A stretch of 64,000 bases of DNA from Kitasatospora sp. NBC_00240 (GTDB lineage: Bacteria; Actinomycetota; Actinomycetes; Streptomycetales; Streptomycetaceae), in NCBI RefSeq assembly GCF_026342405.1, contig NZ_JAPEMU010000001.1:3596001-3660000 (forward strand). Reading direction: 5' to 3'. Made by a program: the position numbers and the translations under genes. Each line of letters begins with the position of its first letter. The first letter of the stretch is position 1. This document shows positions 45,466 through 55,287 of this stretch, piece by piece. The notes under the pieces are model-generated. The model did not search any database, was not told where the DNA came from, and worked only from the letters and a program-made list of their open reading frames with translations.

Positions 45466-46626
45466 CTAGCGCAGGCCGGTGGAGCGGCGCAGCGCAGCCG
45501 TCAGCAGCCGGTCGATCAGCTCCGGGTAGGCCAGGCCGCTGGCCTCCCACATCTTCGGGAACGCCGAGATGGGCGTGAAGCCGGGCATGGTGTTGATCTC
45601 GTTGACCATCCAGCCGCCGTCGTCCAGCAGGAAGAAGTCGACCCGGGCCAGGCCCTCGCAGCCGAGCGCCTCGAACGCGGCGACCGCCTGCCGGCGGATC
45701 TCGGCGGTCTGCGACTCGGTCAGCCGGGCCGGGATCTGCACCTCGGAGGAGTCGATGTACTTGGCCTCGAAGTCGTAGAACTCGTAGCCGCCGCCGACCA
45801 CGATCTCGGCGGGCACGCTGGCCCGCGGCCCGTCCTCGAACTCCAGTACGGCGCACTCGATCTCGCGGCCCGAGACACCGGCCTCGACGATCACCTTGGG
45901 GTCGTGCCGGCGCGCCTCGTCGATCGCGGCGTCGAGGTCGGCGAGGTCCTTGACCTTGGTGATGCCCATGCTGGAGCCGGCCCGGCAGGGCTTGACGAAC
46001 AGCGGCAGGCCGAGCGCCGCGACCCGCTCGCGGGCGGCGGCGCGGCCGGCCTCGGACTCCCACTCGCGCGGGCGGACCACCGTGTAGGTGCCCACGCCGA
46101 TGCCGTGCGAGGCGAGGATCCGCTTGGTGAACTCCTTGTCCATGCCGACCGCGCTGGCCAGCACGCCGTTGCCGACGTACGGCACGCCGGAGAGCTCCAG
46201 CAGGCCCTGCAGGGTGCCGTCCTCGCCCCATGGGCCGTGCAGCAGCGGCAGGACGACGTCGACCTCGCCGAGGGCCTTGGGAACGGCGCCCGGCTCGTTC
46301 CAGACCACCTCGCGGGCGCCCGGGCCGATCGGCAGCGCGACCTGACCCTCGCCGGACTCGGCCACCTGGGCCACGTCCGGCAGCTTGCCGTCGGTGATGG
46401 CCATCCGGGCGGGGTCGTCGCTGACCAGGGCCCAGCGGCCCTCGTGGGTGATGCCGATCGGCAGCACCTCGTACTTGTCGCGGTCGATGGCCCTGAGCAC
46501 ACTGCCCGCGGTGGAGACCGAGATGGCGTGCTCGGAGCTTCGCCCGCCGAAGACGATCGCCACCCGCGGCTTCGTGGCGGCGGCGGACTGGTTCGGGGGG
46601 GTCTGTTCGATGCTCATATCGGCCAT
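45466..46626 (-). CDS. ddl: D-alanine--D-alanine ligase
   Basis: About 386-residue cytosolic ATP-grasp ligase that makes D-Ala-D-Ala for peptidoglycan. AIVFGGRSSEHAISVSTAG (about 22-40) is the N-terminal motif. The ATP-grasp domain includes PLFVKPCRAGSSMGITKV, EVQIPARLTESQTAEIRRQA and ARVDFFLLDDGGWMVNEINT with the metal-binding Asp/Glu/Asn. The start is ATG 46626 or 46617 (MSIEQTPP), and neither has a clear ribosome site. Its last residues (RRSTGLR) are complete. Third in plsC-gpsA-ddl order. Confidence 0.95.
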   Translation of the reverse strand: MADMSIEQTPPNQSAAATKPRVAIVFGGRSSEHAISVSTAGSVLRAIDRDKYEVLPIGITHEGRWALVSDDPARMAITDGKLPDVAQVAESGEGQVALPIGPGAREVVWNEPGAVPKALGEVDVVLPLLHGPWGEDGTLQGLLELSGVPYVGNGVLASAVGMDKEFTKRILASHGIGVGTYTVVRPREWESEAGRAAARERVAALGLPLFVKPCRAGSSMGITKVKDLADLDAAIDEARRHDPKVIVEAGVSGREIECAVLEFEDGPRASVPAEIVVGGGYEFYDFEAKYIDSSEVQIPARLTESQTAEIRRQAVAAFEALGCEGLARVDFFLLDDGGWMVNEINTMPGFTPISAFPKMWEASGLAYPELIDRLLTAALRRSTGLR

Positions 46627-46685
46627 GAGACTACCGTGCGACCCTTTGCGTCGGTGTTACCCGCCGGGGCCGTGTCCCGAGCCCC

Positions 46686-46706
46686 GGCGCGGGGGCCGCC
46701 CGCGCC
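46686..46706 (-). terminator. Hairpin between gpsA and ddl
   Basis: Perfect 8-bp stem ggcgcggg / cccgcgcc with a 5-nt loop, 16 nt beyond the gpsA stop. It may reduce, not abolish, read-through to ddl. Confidence 0.45.
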
Positions 46707-46721
46707 GGCGGCCCGCCGGCG

Positions 46722-47723
46722 CTACCGGCGCTCGGGCTTGGCCGAGCGGGCCATCAGCGCCGCCAGGACCTCCTGGGTGGGGCGTCCGTTGTGCACCACG
46801 TCCACCACGGCCTCGACGATCGGCATGTCGACCCCGGTCCGCCTGGCCAGGTCCAGCACCGACTCGCAGGACTTGACGCCCTCGGCGGTCTGGCTGGTCG
46901 CCGCCACCGCCTCGGCCAGCGTCATGCCGCGCCCCAGGTTGGTGCCGAAGGTGTGGTTGCGCGAGAGCGGCGAGGAGCAGGTCGCGACCAGGTCGCCCAT
47001 CCCGGCGAGCCCGGCGAAGGTGTACGGGTCGGCGCCGAGCGCGGCCCCCAGCCGGGTGGTCTCGGCCAGGCCGCGGGTGATCAGCGTCGCCTTGGTGTTG
47101 TCGCCCAGACCCATCCCGTCCGCCATGCCGACCGCCAGGCCGATCACGTTCTTGACCGCGCCGCCCAGTTCGCAGCCGACCACGTCGGTGTTGGTGTACG
47201 GGCGGAAGTACGGCGTGTGGCAGGCCGTCTGGAGCCGCTTGGCGACCACCTCGTCGCTGCAGGCCACCACGGTCGCGGCGGGCTGCCGGTTGGCGATCTC
47301 ACGGGCCAGGTTGGGGCCGCTGACGACCGCCACCCGCTCCGGGCCCACCCCCGCGACCTCGGCGATGACCTCGCTCATCCGCTTCGCGGTGCCCAGTTCG
47401 ATGCCCTTCATCAGGCTGACCAGCACCGTGCCGGGCTCCAGCAGCGGCGCCCAGGCGGCCAGGTTCTGCCGCAGCGTCTGGGAGGGCACCGCCAGCACCG
47501 CGAACTCCGCGCCGGCCAGGGCGGCGGCCGGGTCGGTGGTCGCCGTGATCGCGTCGGACAGCCGGACCCCCGGAAGGTAGTCCGGGTTCTCGTGCGTCGT
47601 GTTGACCGCGTCGACCAGCTCCTGCCGGCGGCCCCACAGGGCCACCTCGCAGCCCGCGTCGGCGAGGATCATCGCGAAGGCGGTGCCCCACGATCCGGTA
47701 CCGAACACCGCGCAACGGGTCAC
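46722..47723 (-). CDS. gpsA: NAD(P)-dependent glycerol-3-phosphate dehydrogenase
   Basis: 333-residue cytosolic dehydrogenase that makes sn-glycerol-3-phosphate for phospholipids. The Rossmann motif is [19 protein letters not shown] (about 7-25). [20 protein letters not shown] contains the catalytic Lys and [10 protein letters not shown] the substrate loop. GTG 47723 overlaps the plsC stop by 4 nt, so it is translationally coupled. That suits the pathway: GpsA makes the substrate for acyltransferases. Confidence 0.97.
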   Translation of the reverse strand: MTRCAVFGTGSWGTAFAMILADAGCEVALWGRRQELVDAVNTTHENPDYLPGVRLSDAITATTDPAAALAGAEFAVLAVPSQTLRQNLAAWAPLLEPGTVLVSLMKGIELGTAKRMSEVIAEVAGVGPERVAVVSGPNLAREIANRQPAATVVACSDEVVAKRLQTACHTPYFRPYTNTDVVGCELGGAVKNVIGLAVGMADGMGLGDNTKATLITRGLAETTRLGAALGADPYTFAGLAGMGDLVATCSSPLSRNHTFGTNLGRGMTLAEAVAATSQTAEGVKSCESVLDLARRTGVDMPIVEAVVDVVHNGRPTQEVLAALMARSAKPERR

Positions 47724-48586
47724 TGGCTGTTCTCCTCGGTGGTGCTGTCGTCGGTACCCGTGCCGGTGCCCGCCGGGCTCTGGGGCCGCCCGTCGGCGGC
47801 CCGGTGCCGCTCGGCGGTGGCCTTGACCGCGCGGGCCCGGGCGGCGGTGCGCATGTCGTAGCGCTCGGCGGGCGGCTGCTCGCCGCGGATGCCGGCCAGC
47901 ACCTCGGTGATCGCCACCATGATGTCCTCGGTGGCGTCGCGCAGCACCTGCGGGGTCAGTTCGAGCCCCTGGTAGCGGCTGAGGTCCACCGGCGGACCGG
48001 CCGCCACCACCACGGTGTGCCGGGGGAAGAGGTTGAACTTCCCGCGCCCCGCGGTGGCCCGGCCGTACGGCGGGATGATCTCGTGGGCGCCCCAGTGCGC
48101 CACCGGGACGACCGGCGCCCCGGTCATCAGCGCCACCCGCGCCACCCCGCTCTTGCCGGTCATCGGCCAGAGGTCCGGGTCCCGGGTGAGGGTGCCCTCG
48201 GGGTAGAACTGCACGCACTGGCCGTTGTTGACGGCGTCGATGGCCGCCCGGAACGCCTGCGCGGCGTCGGTGGACTCCCGGAACACCGGGATCTGGCCGG
48301 TCTTGCGCAGCATGAACCCGATGAACGGCACCGAGAACAGCGAGGACTTGCCCAGTATCCGCGGCGGCCGCCCGCTGTTGTACTGCCAGTGCGCGTAGAC
48401 CACCGGGTCGATGATCGAGTTGTGGTTGACCGCGGCGAGGAAGCCGCCCTCCTTCGGGAGGTGCTCCCAACCCCGCCAGTCCGGCTTCACCAGGGCGGTC
48501 GTCACCGGTTTCACCAGCACGGCCGCGAAGCGGTACCAGATGCCGTAGTCGGCGTTGCCGAAAGCGGCGTACGAGCGGCGGGCCAC
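47720..48586 (-). CDS. plsC: 1-acylglycerol-3-phosphate O-acyltransferase (PlsC family)
   Basis: 288-residue membrane-associated acyltransferase of phospholipid synthesis. The catalytic HX4D box is HNSIIDPV (about 55-62) and the substrate loop is [16 protein letters not shown] (about 127-142). An N-terminal hydrophobic patch ([17 protein letters not shown]) docks to the membrane. The C-terminal tail ([15 protein letters not shown]...) is hydrophilic. GTG 48586 with GAGGAGG upstream. Coupled to gpsA. Confidence 0.93.
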   Translation of the reverse strand: MARRSYAAFGNADYGIWYRFAAVLVKPVTTALVKPDWRGWEHLPKEGGFLAAVNHNSIIDPVVYAHWQYNSGRPPRILGKSSLFSVPFIGFMLRKTGQIPVFRESTDAAQAFRAAIDAVNNGQCVQFYPEGTLTRDPDLWPMTGKSGVARVALMTGAPVVPVAHWGAHEIIPPYGRATAGRGKFNLFPRHTVVVAAGPPVDLSRYQGLELTPQVLRDATEDIMVAITEVLAGIRGEQPPAERYDMRTAARARAVKATAERHRAADGRPQSPAGTGTGTDDSTTEENSQ

Positions 48587-48808
48587 CCCAGGTCCTCCTC
48601 ATCCGGTGCGACACGTGGGGTGTCGCAGGTCAGTCGCCTCCCGGTGTCCCCGGCCGGGGGTCCGGCGCTCGGGGCCGAGCGCGGAACAGTTTCGCGCGAC
48701 CGCTCACCGGCTGTCGAGCAACCCCTCCGGACCGGACCGGCTCACGTGATCAATCGCACGTCAGCCCGGACGAGGCGGCCTGGCGGGGGTTCCGGGACCG
48801 GCGCCACA

Positions 48809-49495
48809 ATGGCGCCGATGACCCAGGACACGGTACGCCCCGACGGCACCCTCCCGCCCCCCGCACCCACCGACGGGTGGTCGCTGGTGCTCCCGCTCAA
48901 GCCGCTGGGGCTCGCCAAGAGCCGACTCGCCCCGTTCGCCGGGCCGCACCGCGCCGACCTGGCCCTGTCGTTCGCCCTCGACACCGTCGCCGCGGCACTC
49001 GCCTGCCCGGGCGTGTCCCGGGTCCTGGTGGTGACCGGCGACCGGCTGGCCGGGCGGCGGCTCGCCGCGCTCGGGGCGGTGGTGGTCGCGGACGAGCCCG
49101 GCGGCGGCCTCAACGCCGCGCTGGCGCACGGCGCCGCGTACGCGCGCAGGATCGGGCCGGACGCCCCGTTGGCCGCTCTCTCGGCGGACCTGCCCGCCCT
49201 GCGCCCGGCCGAACTCGCCCGCGTCCTGGGCGCCGTACCCACCGGCGGCCGGGCCTTCCTCGCGGATTCCCCCGGTGTCGGCACGACCCTGCTGGCGTGC
49301 GCCCCCGGCGCGCAACTCGCGCCGGCCTTCGGCGGGGGCTCCCGGGCCCGGCACGCGGCCGGCGGCGCGCACGAGATCACCTTGCCGGACGTGCCGTCGG
49401 TGCGCCGCGACGTGGACACCGGCGAGGACTTCGTCCAGGCCCTCGCCCTCGGGGTGGGCCCGTACACCGCGGCGGCCGCGGCGGCCCTGGTCTGA
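48809..49495 (+). CDS. cofC: 2-phospho-L-lactate guanylyltransferase CofC
   Basis: About 228 residues. Nucleotidyltransferase fold with VLPLKPLGLAKSRLAPFAGP at the N-terminus, DEPGGGLNAALAHGAAYARR (about 92-111) and LAALSADLPALRPAELARVL (about 117-136), the CofC/FbiD pattern. CofC activates 2-phospholactate (or phosphoenolpyruvate in actinobacteria) in coenzyme F420 synthesis. The start is ATG 48809 or ATG 48818. No ribosome site is visible, so it may be leaderless. Divergent from plsC. No other F420 gene is in the window. Confidence 0.87.
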   Translation: MAPMTQDTVRPDGTLPPPAPTDGWSLVLPLKPLGLAKSRLAPFAGPHRADLALSFALDTVAAALACPGVSRVLVVTGDRLAGRRLAALGAVVVADEPGGGLNAALAHGAAYARRIGPDAPLAALSADLPALRPAELARVLGAVPTGGRAFLADSPGVGTTLLACAPGAQLAPAFGGGSRARHAAGGAHEITLPDVPSVRRDVDTGEDFVQALALGVGPYTAAAAAALV

Positions 49496-49532
49496 CCCGC
49501 CGTCGCGGGCACCTCCCGCCCGGGCGCCCGGC

Positions 49533-49580
49533 CGTCCTCCCGACCGGCCTTCCTCCCGACCGCACGTCCTCCCACCGGAC
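49533..49580. repeat. Three 16-bp polypyrimidine repeats
   Basis: tcctcccgaccg-type units at 49535, 49551 and 49567 (16-bp period) between cofC and the cold-shock-like gene. Probably slippage-derived. Confidence 0.6.
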
Positions 49581-49655
49581 GCGCCCCCCCACCCACGGGC
49601 CGCCGGACCGGCCGCACCCCGCCGCCCGCCCCGGGCGGCTCGATATGCTGCTCGC

Positions 49656-49874
49656 ATGCAGGCCACCGCGTTCACCTACGACCCCGACACCCGGGCGGGC
49701 TCCGTGCTGCTCGACGACGGCACCCCGGTGCCGTTCGACACCGCCGCGTTCGACGCCGGCGGCCTGCGGCTGCTGCGGCCGGGCCAGCGGGTACGGATCC
49801 GCACCGAGGGCGAGGGCGAGGCCCGCCGGGTGGTCTTCGTGACCCTGCAGACCTTCCCCGACCCGATGCTCTGA
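49656..49874 (+). CDS. Small cold-shock-domain-like protein
   Basis: 72 residues, ATG 49656. SVLLDDGTPVPFDTAAFDAG followed by LRLLRPGQRVRIRTEGEGEA has the strand pattern of cold-shock-domain proteins, but the aromatic RNP1/RNP2 residues are mostly replaced. It is common as a small protein in streptomycetes near cofC, from memory. Function is unknown. It ends with VTLQTFPDPML. Confidence 0.78.
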   Translation: MQATAFTYDPDTRAGSVLLDDGTPVPFDTAAFDAGGLRLLRPGQRVRIRTEGEGEARRVVFVTLQTFPDPML

Positions 49875-50007
49875 GCCGGTCGGGACCTCGGCGGACCGGG
49901 CCGGACCGGGCCGGCCACGCCGCGCCCCCTCCGCCGCTGCCCGCACCGCAGCAGCAGCCACCACCGCCGTACGGCCGCCTCCGCCCGCTCACGGCCACCG
50001 TCGCGAC

Positions 50008-50026
50008 GAGCCCTCACGACGGGCTC
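50008..50026. terminator. Hairpin overlapping the end of the 106-residue gene
   Basis: gagccc / gggctc stem with a 7-nt loop. It covers the last codons and stop of the minus-strand gene, between convergent genes. Confidence 0.4.
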
Positions 50027-50334
50027 TCATAACCGCCCGTCGGCCCGGCCCGGTGCGCCGGGGCGATCCGGACCAGGTGCAGCCGTCCGGCCAGCCGGAA
50101 GCTCAGACTCAACTCGCCGTCCCGCTCGATGGATTCCTCCACCCGCCGGACCGCGCCCGGGCCGAGGAAGTGGCGGTACGCCTCGTACTGGGTCCAGCCC
50201 AGCGGCAGCACCCGCAGCGCCTCCCAGAGTGCCGCCACCGCGTCCGGCAGCCTGCTGAACGTCGCCGGCTCGGCGATGTCCTCGATCTCCACCGTCACCG
50301 CGCCGCCGGCCCGGTCGGTCCCGCCGCTCTTCAC
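50014..50334 (-). CDS. Small accessory protein, second gene of a GntR-linked pair
   Basis: 106 residues. GTG 50334 overlaps the stop of the upstream gene (GTGA), so the two are coupled. VEIEDIAEPATFSRLPDAVA, LGWTQYEAYRHFLGPGAVRR and ELSLSFRLAGRLHLVRIAPA suggest an alpha/beta fold. I do not recognise the family. It is divergent from the GntR gene and likely under its control. Confidence 0.7.
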   Translation of the reverse strand: MKSGGTDRAGGAVTVEIEDIAEPATFSRLPDAVAALWEALRVLPLGWTQYEAYRHFLGPGAVRRVEESIERDGELSLSFRLAGRLHLVRIAPAHRAGPTGGYESPS

Positions 50335-50582
50335 CCTGGTTGCTCCCGCTCCTCGTCGAGTTCGGCCCAGACGGCCTGGGCCGCGTCGGTGTACTGGTGC
50401 CCGTAGCGGTCGGCCCCGGCCAGCACGGCCAGCACCGCGCGATGCGCCTCGTCCCCCAGGTCGCCGGGTACCGCCGCCTCCACCAGGAAGCCGCCCTCCC
50501 GCCGGCAACGGACGCGGGCCCGGGTGCCGGCCGCCTCGGCGAGACGAACTGCCAGGTCAAACGCCTTGGTGTGGGCACGCAC
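50331..50582 (-). CDS. Small accessory protein, first gene of a GntR-linked pair
   Basis: 83 residues. GTG 50582 has GGGGAGAG upstream. KAFDLAVRLAEAAGTRARVR, EGGFLVEAAVPGDLGDEAHR and RAVLAVLAGADRYGHQYTDA are seen. No family is recognised. It is transcribed from the palindrome-rich region shared with the GntR regulator. Confidence 0.7.
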   Translation of the reverse strand: MRAHTKAFDLAVRLAEAAGTRARVRCRREGGFLVEAAVPGDLGDEAHRAVLAVLAGADRYGHQYTDAAQAVWAELDEEREQPG

Positions 50583-50605
50583 CGACTCTCCCCGAGAGCA
50601 GACAG

Positions 50606-50618
50606 TCACAGACTGTGA
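50606..50618. promoter_or_regulatory. Palindrome in GntR control region
   Basis: tcacag-a-ctgtga, a perfect 6-bp half-site palindrome. Possible operator for the adjacent GntR/UTRA regulator. Confidence 0.5.
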
Positions 50619-50654
50619 ATCTAAAGCATTAGATTCCACCTGATGCATTAGATT
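50617..50654. promoter_or_regulatory. Palindrome plus 19-bp-period direct repeat, probable GntR operator
   Basis: gaatctaa-agca-ttagattc (50617-50636) is a perfect 8-bp palindrome. gcattagatt is repeated at 50626-50635 and 50645-50654. The site is AT-rich inside very GC-rich DNA and lies between divergent genes, typical of autoregulatory GntR/HutC operators. Confidence 0.65.
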
Positions 50655-50719
50655 GTCAACGCTGAAATACCCGCCCTGCCGCAACCGGCAGCGGTGGAGC
50701 CTGCCGCCGGGAGAGCCAG

Positions 50720-51481
50720 ATGCCCTCAGAGGTGCCCCCGTACCTGCAGATCTCGGACGACCTGCGCCGTCGCATCGCCGAGGGCGAATGGCCGCCCGGC
50801 GAGCGGCTGCCCTCCCGCGCGCAGCTCGCGCTGGCCTACGGGGTGGGCGCCAACGTCCTGCAGCGGGCGCAGGAACGGCTGATCGCCGAAGGCCTGCTGG
50901 AAGGGCGGGCGGGATCCGGCACCTACGTCAGAACCCCCACCGAGCGCTCCCGGATGGTCCGCGCCCGGCTCAGCGACCGGCACGCGGATTCACCCTTCCG
51001 CACCCGGCTGCGCGAACAGGGCCGAACGGGCAGCTGGGAGTCGAACAGTCATGTCCGCACCCCGGCGTCCGAACACATCGCCCACCGGCTGAACATCGCC
51101 CCGGGCGACCTCACCGTGCGGACCTGCTACGAATTCCTCGCCGACGGCCGGCCCGCCCAGCTCGCGGAGAGCTGGGAGCCGATGGCCGTCACCGACGGGA
51201 CGCCGGTGCTGATGCCCGAATTCGGCCCGCTGGCGGGCCGGGGCGTGGTGGAGCGAATGGCCTCGATCGGCGTGGTGGTCGATTTCGCGGTCGAACTCCC
51301 CCGCCCCGGCCGGGCCACCACCGAACAGGCCCACCTGCTCGGCATCTCGGCCGGCGACCTGGTCACCCTGGTCGAGCGGACCTATTTCGACCTGGACGGC
51401 CGGGCGGTCGAGACCGCCGACATCGTCATTCCCGACGCTCTGTGGGAAATCGCGTACGAGTTCCCGATCGAACGCCGCTGA
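50720..51481 (+). CDS. GntR/HutC-family transcriptional regulator with UTRA domain
   Basis: 253 residues. The winged helix-turn-helix is at about 5-75 (YLQISDDLRRRIAEGEWPPG, LPSRAQLALAYGVGANVLQR, GLLEGRAGSGTYV). The C-terminal UTRA ligand domain is at about 100-245 (TVRTCYEFLADGRPAQLAES, TYFDLDGRAVETADIVIPDA). The ligand is unknown. HutC/KorSA-type regulators are common in actinobacterial integrative elements. The two small divergent genes and the AT-rich operator suggest a small mobile-type module. ATG 50720 with GGGAGAG upstream. Confidence 0.9.
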   Translation: MPSEVPPYLQISDDLRRRIAEGEWPPGERLPSRAQLALAYGVGANVLQRAQERLIAEGLLEGRAGSGTYVRTPTERSRMVRARLSDRHADSPFRTRLREQGRTGSWESNSHVRTPASEHIAHRLNIAPGDLTVRTCYEFLADGRPAQLAESWEPMAVTDGTPVLMPEFGPLAGRGVVERMASIGVVVDFAVELPRPGRATTEQAHLLGISAGDLVTLVERTYFDLDGRAVETADIVIPDALWEIAYEFPIERR

Positions 51482-51592
51482 CGGCGCACCCGCCACCGGC
51501 CCGGCCGGCCACCGCCGCGCCGAGCGCCCCGGCCGGATCGCCCGGCCGACCCACCGGCCCGCCGGCCACCGCCGAACGCACGGCACGCAAAA

Positions 51593-51645
51593 GAGCCGTG
51601 GCGGCCCCCCACCCGGAGTTCCGAGTGGGCGGGCCGCCACGGCTC
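51593..51645. terminator. Strong composite terminator after hupS and GntR gene
   Basis: Perfect 14-bp outer stem gagccgtggcggcc / ggccgccacggctc enclosing an inner ccac/gtgg hairpin. On the minus strand it is followed by TTTTGCG, so it ends hupS, and it also blocks the convergent GntR transcript. Confidence 0.85.
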
Positions 51646-51689
51646 ACGACCCCGTGCGGGGGTCGTCGCCCGAGGACCGTGCGAAGGGA

Positions 51690-52400
51690 CTACTTCGCGG
51701 TGGTCTTGCGCGCGGTGGTCTTGCGCGTGGTGGTCTTCTTGGCCGGGGCGGTCTTCTTGACCGTGGTGGCCTTCTTGGCCGTCGTGGTCTTCTTGGCCGC
51801 GGGGGCGGGGGTGGCCGCGGTCTTCTTGACGGCGGCGGCCTTCTTGGCCGTGGTCGCCGTGGTCTTCTTCGCGGCGGCGGTGGTGGTCTTCTTGACCGCG
51901 GCCGCCTTCTTGGCCGTGGTCGCCGTGGTCTTCTTCGCGGCGGCGGCGGTGGTGGTGGCCGTCTTCTTCGCGGCCGTCTTCTTGGTCGCGGCCGGGGCAG
52001 CGGCGGCGGCGGTCGCGGCGCGCTTGGTGGCGGCACGCTTGACGGCGGCGGTCGTACCGGACTTGCCCGGGGTGAGCGAACCCTTGGGGGCCTTCTTGAC
52101 CGACGGGCCCTCCTTCGGCAGCTTCTTGCTGCCGCTCACCAGGTCCTTGAAGCCCTGGCCGGGGCGGAAGCGAGGCACCGAGGTCTTCTTGACCTTGACC
52201 TTCTCGCCGGTCTGCGGGTTGCGGGCGAAGCGCGCGGAGCGCTCCACCTTCTCGAAGGTGCCGAAGCCGGTGACCGAGACCCGGTCACCCGCGACAACGG
52301 CACGCACCATGGTGTCGAGCACTGCGTCGACGGCCTCTGCGGCAGCCTTGCGACCGCCCAGCTGCTCGGCCACCGCTTCGACAAGCTGAGCCTTGTTCAC
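51690..52400 (-). CDS. hupS: HU-type nucleoid protein HupS with Lys/Ala-rich tail
   Basis: 236 residues. The HU domain (1-92) has VNKAQLVEAVAEQLGGRKAA at the start and the DNA-binding arm ARFARNPQTGEKVKVKKTSV with GTFEKVERSARFARNPQTG. The C-terminal half is a histone H1-like Lys/Ala/Thr-rich tail with duplicated blocks (KKTTATTAKKAAAVKK appears twice). HupS in S. coelicolor compacts spore nucleoids. GTG 52400 with AAGGGGAAG. It has a good promoter upstream and a strong terminator downstream. Confidence 0.96.
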   Translation of the reverse strand: MNKAQLVEAVAEQLGGRKAAAEAVDAVLDTMVRAVVAGDRVSVTGFGTFEKVERSARFARNPQTGEKVKVKKTSVPRFRPGQGFKDLVSGSKKLPKEGPSVKKAPKGSLTPGKSGTTAAVKRAATKRAATAAAAAPAATKKTAAKKTATTTAAAAKKTTATTAKKAAAVKKTTTAAAKKTTATTAKKAAAVKKTAATPAPAAKKTTTAKKATTVKKTAPAKKTTTRKTTARKTTAK

Positions 52401-52450
52401 GTCTTCCCCTTCAGAAACGGGCGCCGGATGATTCCATCCGTTCAATTCGC

Positions 52451-52479
52451 ACGTTAGGTATGTATCTGCGGACTTTCAA
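52451..52479 (-). promoter_or_regulatory. Vegetative promoter of hupS
   Basis: On the minus strand TTGAAA, 17-nt spacer, TAACGT, a close fit to the HrdB-type -35/-10 consensus. The predicted start gives a leader of about 45 nt. Confidence 0.65.
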
Positions 52480-52533
52480 TTACCAAACGCGCGAATCACC
52501 CTAGTGTCGCAATGGATTTGCGCGTCTGCGACC

Positions 52534-52884
52534 TCAGCGGACGGGCGGGGGCCCCTCGTCGAGGTCTTGGACAAAGCGACTCAACCGCCTTGCCGCCTCC
52601 GGAAGATCGCGCTTGGCGGCCTCGGTGACGATCAGCAGTTGACGGGTGAGAGCGGTCTTTGCATCGGCAGACACGTTCAGCGCATGCACGCGGGCGTGAG
52701 CTTGCTTCAACCGCTCGGCCACAAGCGCGAAGAGCGCTGCGACTTCCGGGTCGTCCGGCACCTCGTCCGGCGAGGTGCCGTCGTCGTCCGGCCGATCGTC
52801 AATTCGGCGTTCGGCTCCCCGGCCCGTGGTCTCCGACGACGCGGGTTCGCGCCCCGCGTACGGAGGTTCATGGTGCCGGTGCAT
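52534..52884 (-). CDS. Conserved hypothetical helical protein
   Basis: 116 residues. The first 45 are hydrophilic and Asp/Glu/Pro-rich. The rest is helical (EVAALFALVAERLKQAHARV, AKTALTRQLLIVTEAAKRDL, AARRLSRFVQDLDEG). A similar gene lies between hupS and leuD in S. coelicolor, from memory. No function is known. The ATG at 52884 has no ribosome site, so a leaderless mRNA is possible. Confidence 0.72.
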   Translation of the reverse strand: MHRHHEPPYAGREPASSETTGRGAERRIDDRPDDDGTSPDEVPDDPEVAALFALVAERLKQAHARVHALNVSADAKTALTRQLLIVTEAAKRDLPEAARRLSRFVQDLDEGPPPVR

Positions 52885-52971
52885 GTACTGATTGTGCCAT
52901 CTGCGCGGAGTTGTGCTGCGCGCGGGTTTATCGGGAGCCCACGTCAGGCCCTAAGTCGGCTCCGCGACGCG

Positions 52972-53009
52972 GCGATGGCCCGCCCCCCCGAGGGGGGACG
53001 GGCCATCGC
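52972..53009 (-). terminator. Terminator after leuD
   Basis: 11-bp stem gcgatggcccg / cgggccatcgc plus an inner cccccc / gggggg stem, 24 nt beyond the leuD stop. Confidence 0.75.
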
Positions 53010-53032
53010 GGAAGGTCACCGAAAGCGCGGTC

Positions 53033-53629
53033 TCAGGCGACCGGCAGGGTACGCGGTTTGAAGGCCGGACGGGTGGTCTCGAAGGCCGCGATGTCACCCT
53101 CGTTCTGCAGGGTGATGCTGATGTCGTCGAGGCCGTTCAGCAGCCGCCAGCGGACATTGTCGTCCAGCTCGAATGCCGCCGTGACGCCCTCGGCGCGCAC
53201 CTCGCGGGTCTCCAGGTCCACCGTGATCTCGGCGGTCGGGTCGGCCTCGGTGAGGGCCCACAGCCGCTCCACGGTCTCCTGCGGCAGCAGCACCGTGAGC
53301 AGGCCGTTCTTCAGCGAGTTGCCGCGGAAGATGTCGGCGAAGCGCGAGGAGATGACAGCGTGGAAACCGTAGTTCTGCAGCGCCCAGACGGCGTGCTCGC
53401 GGGAGGATCCGGTGCCGAACTCGGGACCCGCCACCAGCACCGTGGCGCCGCTGCGCTCGGGCTGGTTGAGGATGAACGACTCGTCCTTGCGCCAGGCTTC
53501 GAAGAGGCCGTCCTCGAAACCGTTGCGGGTGACCTTCTTCAGCCAGTGGGCCGGGATGATCTGGTCGGTGTCGACGTTGCTGCGGCGCAGCGGAACGGCC
53601 GTGCCGGTGTGGGTGGTGAACTTCTCCAT
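53033..53629 (-). CDS. leuD: 3-isopropylmalate dehydratase small subunit LeuD
   Basis: 198-residue small subunit. With LeuC it isomerises 2- to 3-isopropylmalate in leucine synthesis. [20 protein letters not shown] and [20 protein letters not shown] (about 68-87) are the substrate-binding loops. It starts 5 nt after the leuC stop, so the two are coupled. Confidence 0.97.
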   Translation of the reverse strand: MEKFTTHTGTAVPLRRSNVDTDQIIPAHWLKKVTRNGFEDGLFEAWRKDESFILNQPERSGATVLVAGPEFGTGSSREHAVWALQNYGFHAVISSRFADIFRGNSLKNGLLTVLLPQETVERLWALTEADPTAEITVDLETREVRAEGVTAAFELDDNVRWRLLNGLDDISITLQNEGDIAAFETTRPAFKPRTLPVA

Positions 53630-53634
53630 GCGGC

Positions 53635-55056
<1,422 letters not shown>

Positions 55057-55256
55057 CGGGTTCCCTCCAGCCGGCCGCTCTGCCGGCCTTCTCGTGTGGT
55101 CGAGGTCACTGCCATTGCCGCCCTGGTGAGGCTCGCGCCGGGCAACCTGCACGCCGGTTCGTCGTCCCCCTGCGCGCCGCTGTTGTCGGCGTCGGCGGGG
55201 GTTTCCTCCGGGCTGCTTCCTCAAGAGTGGCGCTTTTCCTCGAAGATTGAACTTGC

Positions 55257-55273
55257 GTCTCGCGGAATGAGAC
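55257..55273. promoter_or_regulatory. Inverted repeat upstream of ndgR
   Basis: gtctc-gcggaat-gagac lies 15 bp before the ndgR ATG, downstream of a TTGAAC (55247-55252) that could be a -35. It is a candidate NdgR autoregulation or leuC control site. Confidence 0.4.
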
Positions 55274-55287
55274 TGCAGTATCAGGGC

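Noticed and set aside
49496..49655. Coding use of the 16-bp repeats
   Set aside because: A period of 16 breaks the frame, so they are treated as non-coding.
55057..55287. Leucine-rich leader peptide (attenuator) before leuC
   Set aside because: All three minus-strand frames were read and no short Leu-rich frame with a start was found. Only a small hairpin at 55070-55088 is present.
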